A DNA stretch of 12,903 nucleotides from Lonsdalea quercina subsp. quercina (lineage in GTDB: Bacteria; Pseudomonadota; Gammaproteobacteria; Enterobacterales; Enterobacteriaceae), in NCBI RefSeq assembly GCF_000688655.1, contig NZ_JIBO01000007.1:137833-150735 (forward strand), given 5' to 3'. The notes below the pieces were generated by a model. It did no database searches. It had not been told where the DNA came from and was given only the letters and a program-made list of their open reading frames with translations. The number at the start of each line of letters is the position of its first letter. Position 1 is the first letter of the stretch. Of this stretch, positions 1-8,068 are shown piece after piece. The position numbers and the translations under genes were made by a program.

Positions 1-126
1 CTCTTTCATCCCCTCTGAAATCCTGTGGCTGCATCCCTTATTTTATGGCGCAGCATTAGCTTTTAACATTCAGTTAAATCCACGGAGGTTAGCCGTACGA
101 TTAACAGTGCTCTAACTTAGCCGCAC
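1..126 (-). other. Non-coding region after lon, probable upstream region of the next gene
   Basis: No coding signal is visible. In relatives the next gene on this strand after lon is hupB (HU-beta), with a gap of roughly 200 bases. Its start would therefore lie just beyond position 1, and nothing resembling the HU N-terminus is present here. A TAAAAT -10-like hexamer (minus strand, 40-45) is present but lacks a convincing -35 at 17 bases. The assignment as a hupB promoter region is inference from gene order only. Confidence 0.35.
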
Positions 127-166
127 AAAAAAAGGCTGGCAAGCATCATTACACTTACCAGCCTTT
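127..166 (-). terminator. Rho-independent terminator of lon
   Basis: Read on the minus strand, a 13-base arm (154-166) pairs with 131-143 with a single G-T wobble. The loop is about 10 bases. A run of seven T follows immediately (A run at 127-133 on the plus strand). It lies 29 bases past the lon stop codon. On the plus strand the hairpin is also followed by a T-rich tract, so it could work in both directions. Confidence 0.9.
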
Positions 167-195
167 ATTTTATGTACGGTTTATGTAACAGGTCA

Positions 196-2556
196 CTATT
201 TCGCCGCCGCAGTCACCACCTTCATGCCATGAGGCGAATTTTGCAGCGCCAATTCCAGCACCTCTTCGATACGTTTTACCGGATGAATATCCAGATCGGC
301 AATCACGTTTGCCGGAATCTCTTCCAGATCACGCTTGTTTTCATCTGGAATCAGCACGGTTTTAATACCACCGCGATGAGCCGCCAGCAGTTTCTCCTTC
401 AAACCGCCGATGGGCAGCACCAAACCACGCAGCGTAATCTCCCCCGTCATCGCCACATCGGCTCTTACCGGGTTCCCCGTCAGGCATGAGACCAGTGCGG
501 TGCACATGGCGATACCCGCGCTCGGACCGTCTTTCGGCGTCGCACCTTCCGGTACGTGAACGTGGATGTCGCGCTTCTCGTAGAAGTCAGAGTTGATACC
601 CAGAGAGTCAGCGCGCGCGCGTACCACGGTCAATGCGGCTTGAATCGATTCCTGCATGACTTCGCCTAGTGAACCGGTGTAAGTCAGCTTTCCTTTACCT
701 GGCACACAGGCGGTTTCGATCGTCAGCAGCTCGCCGCCGACTTCGGTCCACGCCAGGCCAGTCACCTGACCGATGCGGTTCTCATCGTCCGCACGACCGT
801 AGTCGAAGCGCTGAACGCCAAGGAACTCTTTCAGGTTGTCGCCATTGATCTCAATGTGCTTAAGGGACTTGTCCATCAGCAGCGATTTGACCGCCTTACG
901 ACATAGCTTGGAAAGCTCACGTTCCAGACTACGTACCCCCGCTTCACGGGTGTAGTAACGGATGATGCCGATAATCGCGCTGTCATCTACTTTCAGCTCA
1001 TTCTTCTTGAGGGCGTTGCGCTCAATTTGTTTCGGCAACAGGTGTTCCCGCGCGATGTTGAGCTTTTCGTCCTCGGTATAGCCAGACAGACGGATCACTT
1101 CCATACGATCCAGCAGCGGGGCTGGGATATTCATGGAGTTGGAAGTGGCCACAAACATGACGTCCGAGAGGTCGTAATCCACTTCCAGATAGTGGTCGTT
1201 AAACGCCACGTTCTGTTCCGGATCGAGCACTTCGAGCAGCGCAGAAGCCGGGTCGCCTCGCATGTCCGAAGACATTTTGTCGATCTCATCCAGCAGGAAA
1301 AGCGGGTTTTTTACCCCGACCTTCGCCATCTTCTGGATCAGTTTGCCCGGCATGGAACCGATGTAGGTGCGACGATGACCGCGGATTTCCGCCTCATCAC
1401 GCACGCCGCCCAGCGCCATACGGACATATTTACGTCCGGTCGCTTTGGCGATGGACTGTCCCAGAGAGGTTTTACCCACCCCCGGCGGCCCTACCAGGCA
1501 CAGAATCGGCCCCTTAATTTTACTGACACGGCTCTGTACCGCCAGATATTCAAGGATGCGCTCTTTTACGCGTTCCAGGCCATAGTGGTCGCTATCCAGC
1601 ATCTGCTGGGCTTTGGCCAGATCCTTTTTGACTTTACTGCGTGAGTTCCAGGGAACCTGCACCATCCAGTCGATGTAGCTGCGCACGACGGTAGCTTCCG
1701 CGGACATCGGCGACATCATCCGCAACTTCTGCAGCTCCGCCTCGGTTTTTTCCCGGGCTTCTTTCGGCATGTTAGCCGCTTCAATCTTGCGTTTTAGCGC
1801 TTCATTTTCGTCCGGCGCGTCATCCATCTCGCCCAGCTCTTTCTGAATGGCTTTCATTTGCTCATTCAGGTAATACTCGCGCTGGCTTTTTTCCATCTGC
1901 TTTTTGACGCGGCTACGGATGCGCTTTTCAACCTGGAGCAAGTCGATTTCCGACTCCATCATCGCCATCAGGTATTCCAGACGTTCCGTCACGTCAAACA
2001 TTTCCAGGACCGACTGCTTATCGGACAGTTTTAACGGCATGTGTGCGGCAATCGTGTCAGCCAGACGGGCCGCGTCGTCGATACTGTTCAGCGACGTCAG
2101 GACTTCAGGCGGGATTTTTTTGTTCAGTTTGATATAGCCTTCAAACTGATTGACCGCCGTGCGCATGAGCACTTCCTGCTCAGGCTCTTCAATTTCAGGC
2201 GAGTCCAGATATTCAGCCTGCGCGGCAAAATGCTCTCCACTGTCAGACAGCGTGGTGATACGCGCTCGCTGTAAGCCTTCGACCAGTACCTTAACGGTAC
2301 CGTCAGGCAATTTCAGCATCTGAAGAATGGAGGCTACCGTCCCAACCGAGAAAAGATCGTTAACACCTGGCTCATCCGTTGAGGCCTCTTTCTGTGCAAC
2401 CAGCATGATCTTTTTATCGTGATCCATTGCGGCTTCAAGGCACCGAATTGACTTCTCCCGACCAACAAACAACGGAATGACCATGTGCGGATAAACCACC
2501 ACATCGCGCAGCGGCAATACGGGGATTTCTATGCGTTCGGAACGCTCAGGGTTCAT
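196..2556 (-). CDS. lon: Lon ATP-dependent serine protease
   Basis: Cytoplasmic homo-hexameric AAA+ protease that unfolds and degrades misfolded proteins and short-lived regulators. The protein is 786 residues and aligns to E. coli Lon (784) without gaps until two extra alanines in the C-terminal tail. In order: N-terminal substrate-binding domain (to about 300), AAA+ module with Walker A GPPGVGKT near 356-363 and Walker B FLLDEID near 418-424, then the protease domain. The catalytic Ser ([11 protein letters not shown], equivalent to S679) and Lys (GGLKEKLLA, equivalent to K722) are both present. I chose the ATG at 2556 ([12 protein letters not shown]) because it matches the family N-terminus and has an AGAGAG ribosome-binding site. 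An in-frame ATG 21 bases upstream would sit before that site. The gene is transcribed alone, behind a sigma-32 promoter and between two terminators. Confidence 0.98.
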   Translation of the reverse strand: MNPERSERIEIPVLPLRDVVVYPHMVIPLFVGREKSIRCLEAAMDHDKKIMLVAQKEASTDEPGVNDLFSVGTVASILQMLKLPDGTVKVLVEGLQRARITTLSDSGEHFAAQAEYLDSPEIEEPEQEVLMRTAVNQFEGYIKLNKKIPPEVLTSLNSIDDAARLADTIAAHMPLKLSDKQSVLEMFDVTERLEYLMAMMESEIDLLQVEKRIRSRVKKQMEKSQREYYLNEQMKAIQKELGEMDDAPDENEALKRKIEAANMPKEAREKTEAELQKLRMMSPMSAEATVVRSYIDWMVQVPWNSRSKVKKDLAKAQQMLDSDHYGLERVKERILEYLAVQSRVSKIKGPILCLVGPPGVGKTSLGQSIAKATGRKYVRMALGGVRDEAEIRGHRRTYIGSMPGKLIQKMAKVGVKNPLFLLDEIDKMSSDMRGDPASALLEVLDPEQNVAFNDHYLEVDYDLSDVMFVATSNSMNIPAPLLDRMEVIRLSGYTEDEKLNIAREHLLPKQIERNALKKNELKVDDSAIIGIIRYYTREAGVRSLERELSKLCRKAVKSLLMDKSLKHIEINGDNLKEFLGVQRFDYGRADDENRIGQVTGLAWTEVGGELLTIETACVPGKGKLTYTGSLGEVMQESIQAALTVVRARADSLGINSDFYEKRDIHVHVPEGATPKDGPSAGIAMCTALVSCLTGNPVRADVAMTGEITLRGLVLPIGGLKEKLLAAHRGGIKTVLIPDENKRDLEEIPANVIADLDIHPVKRIEEVLELALQNSPHGMKVVTAAAK

Positions 2557-2642
2557 AGAGCTCTCTCTTAGTTTCATTTCCGCCAGGTTAAGGGAATCTC
2601 GTGAAACAGGCTCTTCACGGTTTCGCCTCTAGATATTCGAGT

Positions 2643-2670
2643 ATATGGGGATAAATATCCTACATTCAAC
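2643..2670 (-). promoter_or_regulatory. Sigma-32 (heat-shock) promoter of lon
   Basis: On the minus strand GTTGAA (2665-2670) is followed after 14 bases by CCCCATAT (2643-2650). This fits the RpoH consensus CTTGAA - 13 to 17 bases - CCCCATnT. It sits about 90 bases upstream of the lon start and downstream of the clpX terminator, and it is very similar to the known lon heat-shock promoter of E. coli. It predicts induction of lon by heat and by misfolded proteins. Confidence 0.88.
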
Positions 2671-2684
2671 GATAGATCGCGCTG

Positions 2685-2715
2685 AAAAAGGAATGGGGGG
2701 CTAACACCCCCCATT
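2685..2715 (-). terminator. Rho-independent terminator of clpPX
   Basis: On the minus strand the arms AATGGGGGG (2707-2715) and CCCCCCATT (2692-2700) form a perfect 9-base stem with a 6-base loop. CC and a run of five T follow (A run 2685-2689). It lies about 30 bases after the clpX stop and just upstream of the lon promoter, so it separates clpPX from lon transcription. Confidence 0.85.
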
Positions 2716-2744
2716 TTGTTCTTCTAAGATGATTTTTAGGCGAA

Positions 2745-4019
<1,275 letters not shown>

Positions 4020-4183
4020 CAGTAAACCTCTTCTTTAGTCTCTTGCCCGCAGGCTAACCATACAGCGATAGCGCTACAGCGAACGCCACTATTTTATAGC
4101 CAATAAGCGCAATCACACTCGCACAAAAGACTATCGGCCGAACACCGTCTACAGCTATACAGAACGACCATCATCAAATGGAT

Positions 4184-4807
4184 TTAGTCGCGATGAGTCA
4201 ATACAGAATCGACTAATCCATAGTCTACTGCCTCATCGGCAGAGAGGAAACGGTCACGTTCCGTGTCTCTTTCTATTTCATCAAGAGACCGTCCCGTATG
4301 TTTAGCCATCAGTTCATTCATCCGTGACTTCACTTTCAGGATTTCTTTGGCGTGAATTTCAATATCCGTCGCCTGTCCCTGATAACCGCCCAGCGGCTGG
4401 TGAATCATAACGCGCGAGTTCGGCAGGCAGAAACGTTTGCCTTCCGCACCGGAAGTCAGCAGGAACGCCCCCATTGAGCACGCCTGTCCCATACAGATAG
4501 TACTTACGTCCGGCTTGATGAACTGCATGGTGTCATAGATGGACATTCCCGCGGTGATCACCCCACCCGGCGAGTTGATGTACAAATAAATGTCTTTCTC
4601 AGGATTTTCAGCTTCCAGAAACAGCATCTGAGCCGTAATAAGATTCGCCATATGGTCTTCGACCTGACCGGTCAGGAAGATCACACGCTCTTTCAATAAG
4701 CGGGAATAGATGTCGTAAGAACGTTCCCCACGTGCTGTCTGCTCTACTACCATTGGCACCAGGGCCATATGCGGAGCCTGTTTTACTTGTTCGCCACTGT
4801 ATGACAT
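4184..4807 (-). CDS. clpP: ClpP, proteolytic subunit of Clp protease
   Basis: Serine peptidase that forms a double heptameric barrel and degrades proteins unfolded by ClpX or ClpA. The precursor is 207 residues as in E. coli. The first 14 residues, ending HM before ALVPMV, are a propeptide removed by self-cleavage; this segment ([14 protein letters not shown]) differs from E. coli in the middle. The catalytic triad is present at Ser111, His136 and Asp185 of the precursor (S97, H122, D171 of mature protein). The residue before the catalytic Ser is Cys (GQACSMG) rather than Ala as in E. coli. The ATG at 4807 is preferred because AGGAG lies six bases upstream; a TTG one codon earlier is too close to that site. 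First gene of the likely clpP-clpX operon. Confidence 0.98.
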   Translation of the reverse strand: MSYSGEQVKQAPHMALVPMVVEQTARGERSYDIYSRLLKERVIFLTGQVEDHMANLITAQMLFLEAENPEKDIYLYINSPGGVITAGMSIYDTMQFIKPDVSTICMGQACSMGAFLLTSGAEGKRFCLPNSRVMIHQPLGGYQGQATDIEIHAKEILKVKSRMNELMAKHTGRSLDEIERDTERDRFLSADEAVDYGLVDSVLTHRD

Positions 4808-4939
4808 CAACGTCTCCTAGATAAAATGCATTTGGCGCATCTTGCCCGATTCTACTTGAGATACGAAGTGAAAACCACGCCCAGACCTTGGATGGCTGCC
4901 CTACCTTGAGTACTCAGAATATCCAGCGATACGTCATCG

Positions 4940-4969
4940 ATTATCGGACAATTAGGCGTCTTGTGTCGA
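4940..4969 (-). promoter_or_regulatory. Candidate sigma-70 promoter of clpP
   Basis: On the minus strand TCGACA (4964-4969, five of six to TTGACA) and GATAAT (4940-4945, five of six to TATAAT) are 18 bases apart. They lie about 133 bases upstream of the clpP start. The pair overlaps a heat-shock-like promoter described separately. Confidence 0.55.
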
Positions 4970-4977
4970 TTTTCAAG
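4951..4977 (-). promoter_or_regulatory. Candidate sigma-32 promoter of clpP
   Basis: On the minus strand CTTGAA (4972-4977) is a perfect RpoH -35 core. After 15 bases comes CCTAAT (4951-4956), an imperfect version of CCCCAT. clpP is a known heat-shock gene in E. coli, which supports the call, but the -10 match is only moderate. Confidence 0.45.
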
Positions 4978-5119
4978 CTTACATCACCGATTATTTTCGA
5001 TTCACCCAGCATTACTCTGAAAGAAGCGCTGTGGATTCGGCTTACGCTAAGATTAATGATAGTGCAAATAAATGCTTAGCGGTCGTAATTTCAGGAGAAA
5101 CCGTTACATAATCAGGCAG

Positions 5120-5149
5120 AAAAAAAACCCGCAGCGTTAAAACTGCGGG
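5120..5149 (-). terminator. Rho-independent terminator of tig
   Basis: On the minus strand CCCGCAG (5143-5149) pairs perfectly with CTGCGGG (5128-5134) around an 8-base loop and is followed by eight T (A run 5120-5127). It lies about 36 bases after the tig stop and upstream of the clpP promoters, so tig and clpP are mostly separate units. Confidence 0.92.
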
Positions 5150-5185
5150 CTGTATTAGACCGACATCCTCGAAAGGTTAACGCGA

Positions 5186-6490
5186 TTACGCGTTGTTAGT
5201 CTGGTTCATCAGATCATTGAACCCGACTTCTTTCTCAGTCACTTTGGCCTGAGACAACAGCGTTTCAATCGCTTGCTCTTCCAGAGCGACGTTACGCATG
5301 TTGTTCATCATTTCTTTGTTCTTTTTGTAGAACTCGATCACTTCCTGCGGATCTTCGTAGGCAGCTGCCATTTCGTCGATCATCGCGGAAACACGGTCTT
5401 CATCGGCTTTCAGCTCATTGGTGCTGATCACTTCACCCAGCAGTAGACCGACAACAACGCGACGTTTAGCCTGTGCTTCAAACAGTTCGCGCGGCAGTTC
5501 CAGAGCCTGTTTTTCGTCGCCACCGAAACGCTGTGCGGCCTGACGGCGCAGTACGTCGATTTCACCGTCGACCAGCGCAGCCGGAACATCGATGTCGTTA
5601 GCGTCGACCAGACCGTCGATAACCTGTGTTTTCACACGGTTACGCACAGCAGACTTCAGCTCACGTTCCATGTTTTTGCGCACTTCGGTACGCAGGCCGG
5701 CGACAGAACCATCTTCAACGCCGAAACGTTTGATGAAGTCAGCAGTCAGTTCCGGCAGCTCACGCTCTTCGACTTTTTTCAGTACGATAGCGAACTGAGC
5801 GGCTTTACCCTTCAGGTTCTCTGCGTGGTAGTCTTCCGGGAAGGTGACTTCGATAGTGAACTCTTCACCCGCCTTGTGGCCGACAACACCGTCTTCGAAG
5901 CCCGGGATCATACGGTTCTGGCCCATCGCCAGTACGAAGTCGGAGGCTTTGCCGCCTTCAAACTCTTCACCGTCGACAGAACCGCTGAAGTCGATAGTTA
6001 CGCGGTCTTCAGCTTCTGCTGCGCGTTCAACCTCTTTCCAAGTCGCCTGCTGCTTACGCAGGGTGTCCAGCATGGCGTCGACGTCTTCGTCTTTAACTTC
6101 CACCAGCGGTTTTTCGACTTCGATGCTATCCAGACCTTTCAGCTCTACTTCTGGATACACTTCAAACTCGACGCTATAGGTAAAATCAGATCCCGCATTG
6201 TATTCGCCCGGAACATACTTCGGCGCGCCTGCGGGAGTGATATTTTCCTTGATGATTGCATCAACAAACTGACGCTGCATCAAGTCGCCCAGCACGTCCT
6301 GACGCACGGAAGCGCCATAACGCTGAGCAACGATATTCATCGGCACTTTGCCTTTACGGAAGCCGTCGATACGAACTTTTTTTGCCACGTTGACCAGCTC
6401 GCTCTTAACAGCATTCTCGATGCTGTCAGCAGCAACGGTAATCGTTACGCGGCGCCCAAGGCCTTGGGTGGTTTCAACTGAAACTTGCAT
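5186..6490 (-). CDS. tig: Trigger factor, ribosome-associated chaperone and peptidyl-prolyl isomerase
   Basis: Binds at the exit tunnel of the large ribosomal subunit and shields nascent chains; it also has proline cis-trans isomerase activity. The protein is 434 residues (E. coli 432). The N-terminal ribosome-binding domain carries the signature GFRKGKVP at 43-50, followed by the FKBP-like isomerase domain at about 150-245 (it begins near [17 protein letters not shown]). The helical C-terminal domain forms the chaperone cradle. The C-terminus, ending MNQTNNA, is slightly longer than in E. coli. The start is set by GAGGT six to seven bases before the ATG. The gene has its own promoter, a leader of about 165 bases and a terminator. 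Confidence 0.98.
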   Translation of the reverse strand: MQVSVETTQGLGRRVTITVAADSIENAVKSELVNVAKKVRIDGFRKGKVPMNIVAQRYGASVRQDVLGDLMQRQFVDAIIKENITPAGAPKYVPGEYNAGSDFTYSVEFEVYPEVELKGLDSIEVEKPLVEVKDEDVDAMLDTLRKQQATWKEVERAAEAEDRVTIDFSGSVDGEEFEGGKASDFVLAMGQNRMIPGFEDGVVGHKAGEEFTIEVTFPEDYHAENLKGKAAQFAIVLKKVEERELPELTADFIKRFGVEDGSVAGLRTEVRKNMERELKSAVRNRVKTQVIDGLVDANDIDVPAALVDGEIDVLRRQAAQRFGGDEKQALELPRELFEAQAKRRVVVGLLLGEVISTNELKADEDRVSAMIDEMAAAYEDPQEVIEFYKKNKEMMNNMRNVALEEQAIETLLSQAKVTEKEVGFNDLMNQTNNA

Positions 6491-6543
6491 CTTGTTACCT
6501 CAAAAAATCACAGTGCTCGGTCAACCTCAAAAGCCGTTTTCAC

Positions 6544-6565
6544 AAAGCGCCCGAAGGCAGGCTTT
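6544..6565 (-). other. UUCG-capped hairpin in the tig leader
   Basis: In the predicted tig mRNA leader the sequence folds as AAAGC, a two-base bulge, GCC, the tetraloop TTCG, GGC and GCTTT. This is an 8-pair stem capped by a very stable UUCG loop. No T run follows, so it is not a classical terminator. It lies about 54 bases before the tig start codon. A structural or regulatory role is inference. Confidence 0.5.
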
Positions 6566-6664
6566 CTGATCACAGACTCACATCACCAGGACGGCCTCGC
6601 GAACCAGACCCGTTCCTTGTAGTCAGAAGCGTCCCGAATACATTCAGGAAAAATAAGACGCGGC

Positions 6665-6693
6665 ATTATAGCGGCATAGGCTGACCGAGTCGA
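6665..6693 (-). promoter_or_regulatory. Sigma-70 promoter of tig
   Basis: On the minus strand TCGACT (6688-6693) is followed after exactly 17 bases by a perfect TATAAT (6665-6670). A start near 6658 would give a 5' leader of about 165 bases before the tig ATG. It lies between the bolA stop and tig, so tig does not need bolA transcription. The 111-base gap on the bolA side holds two short hairpins (for example 6704-6723) without T runs. Confidence 0.75.
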
Positions 6694-6777
6694 GGAGAGT
6701 CACCCTCGTATTGCCCCACGAGGAATTACCGCTTTGGATATGATACGGGGAGACTTTACGCCGTGGCATCACCGGCG

Positions 6778-7092
6778 TTAACGGTCGATTCCCGCACCGC
6801 CGCAAGCTGGTGATGCAGGGGCGATTTGGTGCTGATCGCGCCACTCCTGCGGAGTGTAAATGTACAGCGCGAGCGCATGCACGGCACCCGCCATCTCCTC
6901 AGTCAGCAGCTCATAGACCGCGCGATGGCGCTGAATCAGACGTTTACCGTCAAAACGATCGCTGACCAGCACCACTTTGAAATGACTCTCCGCCCCCGCT
7001 GGCACCCGATGGCGATGACTTTCGTTGATGACCTCAAGGTGTTGCGGCGCCAATCCGGCATGCAGCTTGGCTTCAATGGTTTCACGGATCAT
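6778..7092 (-). CDS. bolA: BolA, stress-response morphology regulator
   Basis: Small cytoplasmic protein with a class II KH-like fold. In E. coli it rounds cells in stationary phase, regulates wall-related genes and partners monothiol glutaredoxin GrxD through an Fe-S cluster. It has 104 residues (E. coli 105). The family core is clear: SHFKVVLVSDRF (36-47), the FDGKRLIQRHRAVY block (47-60) and VHALAL with the conserved His72. The C-terminal tail (PASPACGGAG) resembles that of E. coli. The start is supported by AAAGG seven bases before the ATG. It is divergent from yajG across a 346-base gap. E. coli bolA uses growth-phase promoters; I could not identify a convincing gearbox element here. Confidence 0.95.
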   Translation of the reverse strand: MIRETIEAKLHAGLAPQHLEVINESHRHRVPAGAESHFKVVLVSDRFDGKRLIQRHRAVYELLTEEMAGAVHALALYIYTPQEWRDQHQIAPASPACGGAGIDR

Positions 7093-7222
7093 GAATTAAC
7101 CTTTAGTAACAGTTTGGGAACCGGACAACATAGATATCATTTTACATGGCCGGTGTGTGCGATCACGGGAATTTTCTCTCGCTGGCGACGCCGCCGGGCT
7201 ATGTTTTCACAGGGGAAACAGC

Positions 7223-7300
7223 ATGCAGAATAATCCGCTAATGCCGGTACTGAGGGGACTCCGACAAGGTGCGGCATATCTTTTCTTCAGGAAGTTATGA
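7223..7300 (+). CDS. Possible 25-residue small protein, first of an overlapping pair
   Basis: An ATG at 7223 follows AGGGG (7211-7215) by seven bases, an ideal ribosome-binding spacing, and opens a 25-codon frame ending TGA at 7300. The product begins MQNNPLMPVLRG and ends AYLFFRKL; it is basic with a short hydrophobic patch. It lies in the bolA-yajG divergent gap. I do not recognise it. ORFs this short arise by chance, so only the start site and the coupling to the next frame argue for it. Confidence 0.2.
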   Translation: MQNNPLMPVLRGLRQGAAYLFFRKL

Positions 7301-7374
7301 TAAAAACAGAATCGGTTGTCCTACAGGCGAAGAACTTGCGACGCGGACGATTCACCGCTCTTTCTCTTGCCTAA
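7297..7374 (+). CDS. Possible 25-residue small protein, second of an overlapping pair
   Basis: The ATG at 7297 overlaps the stop of the preceding tiny frame as ATGA, the usual arrangement for coupled translation. AGGAAG lies just before it. The frame has 25 codons and ends TAA at 7374, six bases before the predicted yajG -10 region. The product starts MIKTESVVLQAKNLRRGRF and is basic. I do not recognise it, and chance is a serious alternative. Confidence 0.2.
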   Translation: MIKTESVVLQAKNLRRGRFTALSLA

Positions 7375-7379
7375 GTCAA

Positions 7380-7388
7380 TGGTATGAT
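7380..7388 (+). promoter_or_regulatory. Extended -10 promoter candidate for yajG-ampG
   Basis: TGGTATGAT is an extended -10 element (TGn followed by TATGAT, five of six to consensus). It lies about 50 bases upstream of the yajG start. No good -35 lies at 17 bases, which is typical of extended -10 promoters; TTGCCT at 7367 is too close to serve as one. Confidence 0.5.
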
Positions 7389-7438
7389 ATCGCGCGTTTT
7401 TAACGTTTAACCTTCTTATTATTACTGAGAACATTCGC

Positions 7439-8017
7439 ATGTTTAAAAAAATTATTTTTCCGCTGCTCGCCATCATGGCGCTGGCGGGCTGCGCAGGCAA
7501 AGGTAATACGCTAAATATTAACCCTAACATCGCGTTGCCTTCTCAGGATCCCAGCCTGATGGGCGTGACAATAAGCATTAACGGAGCCGATCTGCGTCAA
7601 GATCAAGCACTGGCTAAAGTGAACCGCGATAGTCAGTTAGTCACACTGCTCCCCTCGCGCGATCTCCGTTTCCTGTTGCAGGAAGCATTAGAGAAACAGA
7701 TGTCCGCGCGCGGCTACATGATCGGCACCGGCGGTCCGGTCGCGCTGCAAATTGTGGTGAATACGCTGTATGCTGACGTCACTGAAGGCAACTTGCGCTA
7801 CACCATCACCACCAAAGCGGATATTTCGATCATCGCTCAAGCCGCCAATGGCAATAAGCAGGTCAAAAACTACCGCTCCACTTACAATGTACAAGGTGCG
7901 TTGACGGCCACCAACAACAAGATCACCACTGCGGTGAATCAGGTATTAGGCGATGTGATCAGCGATATGGCGCAAGACACTAGCGTCAACGAATTCATCA
8001 AAACCAACGCCCATTAA
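7439..8017 (+). CDS. yajG: YajG, putative outer-membrane lipoprotein of unknown function
   Basis: The 192 residues match E. coli YajG in length and in the core blocks QDPSLMGVTISINGADLR, RDLRFLLQEALEKQMSARGYM and SDMAQDTSVNEFIK. A short signal peptide (FKKIIFPLLAIMALAG) ends in the lipobox LAGC, so Cys18 should be lipidated. Ala at the next position is not an inner-membrane retention signal, so sorting to the outer membrane is expected. The function is not known. A weak GAGAA site lies seven bases before the ATG. It is likely co-transcribed with ampG, 51 bases downstream, as in E. coli. Confidence 0.93.
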   Translation: MFKKIIFPLLAIMALAGCAGKGNTLNINPNIALPSQDPSLMGVTISINGADLRQDQALAKVNRDSQLVTLLPSRDLRFLLQEALEKQMSARGYMIGTGGPVALQIVVNTLYADVTEGNLRYTITTKADISIIAQAANGNKQVKNYRSTYNVQGALTATNNKITTAVNQVLGDVISDMAQDTSVNEFIKTNAH

Positions 8018-8032
8018 TTTTACGCAGGTTCC

Positions 8033-8054
8033 CTTGCCCCGTCCCCGGGGCAAG
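8033..8054 (+). other. Intercistronic hairpin just before the ampG ribosome-binding site
   Basis: CTTGCCCC (8033-8040) and GGGGCAAG (8047-8054) form a perfect 8-base stem with a 6-base loop. It ends two bases before the AAAAGGA ribosome-binding region of ampG. There is no T run, so it is not a standard terminator. It may stabilise the yajG mRNA end or tune ampG translation; that role is inferred. Confidence 0.6.
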
Positions 8055-8068
8055 TAAAAGGATGTTGC

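Noticed and set aside
2557..2577. Seven-residue N-terminal extension of Lon from an upstream in-frame ATG
   Set aside because: The conserved N-terminus begins at [10 protein letters not shown], with the AGAGAG ribosome-binding site just before it. The extension would include the binding site inside the coding region.
2557..2744. Small RNA gene in the clpX-lon gap
   Set aside because: E. coli has a reported small RNA (sraA) in the equivalent gap. Here I see only the clpX terminator, the lon heat-shock promoter and the lon leader, with no independent promoter-terminator pair.
4020..4183. Promoter or terminator between clpP and clpX
   Set aside because: No clear -35/-10 pair and no hairpin with a T run. 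Treated as an intercistronic spacer.
4808..4810. TTG start one codon before the clpP ATG
   Set aside because: It lies only three bases after AGGAG, too close for initiation. The ATG at 4807 has correct spacing and gives the family length of 207 residues.
4888..5079. 63-residue plus-strand ORF opposite the clpP promoter region
   Set aside because: No ribosome-binding site, no recognisable similarity, and it covers the clpP promoter elements on the other strand. Most likely chance.
5825..6481. 218-residue ORF antisense to tig
   Set aside because: It mirrors the codon pattern of tig, has no start-site signal and no recognisable domain. The same applies to long antisense frames opposite lon (1027-1644) and cyoB (11679-12812).
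7093..7222. Gearbox or stationary-phase promoter for bolA
   Set aside because: Several partial matches on the minus strand (for example TATGTT near 7130 and a weak TTATCA-17-GATATG further upstream) were considered, but none is convincing.
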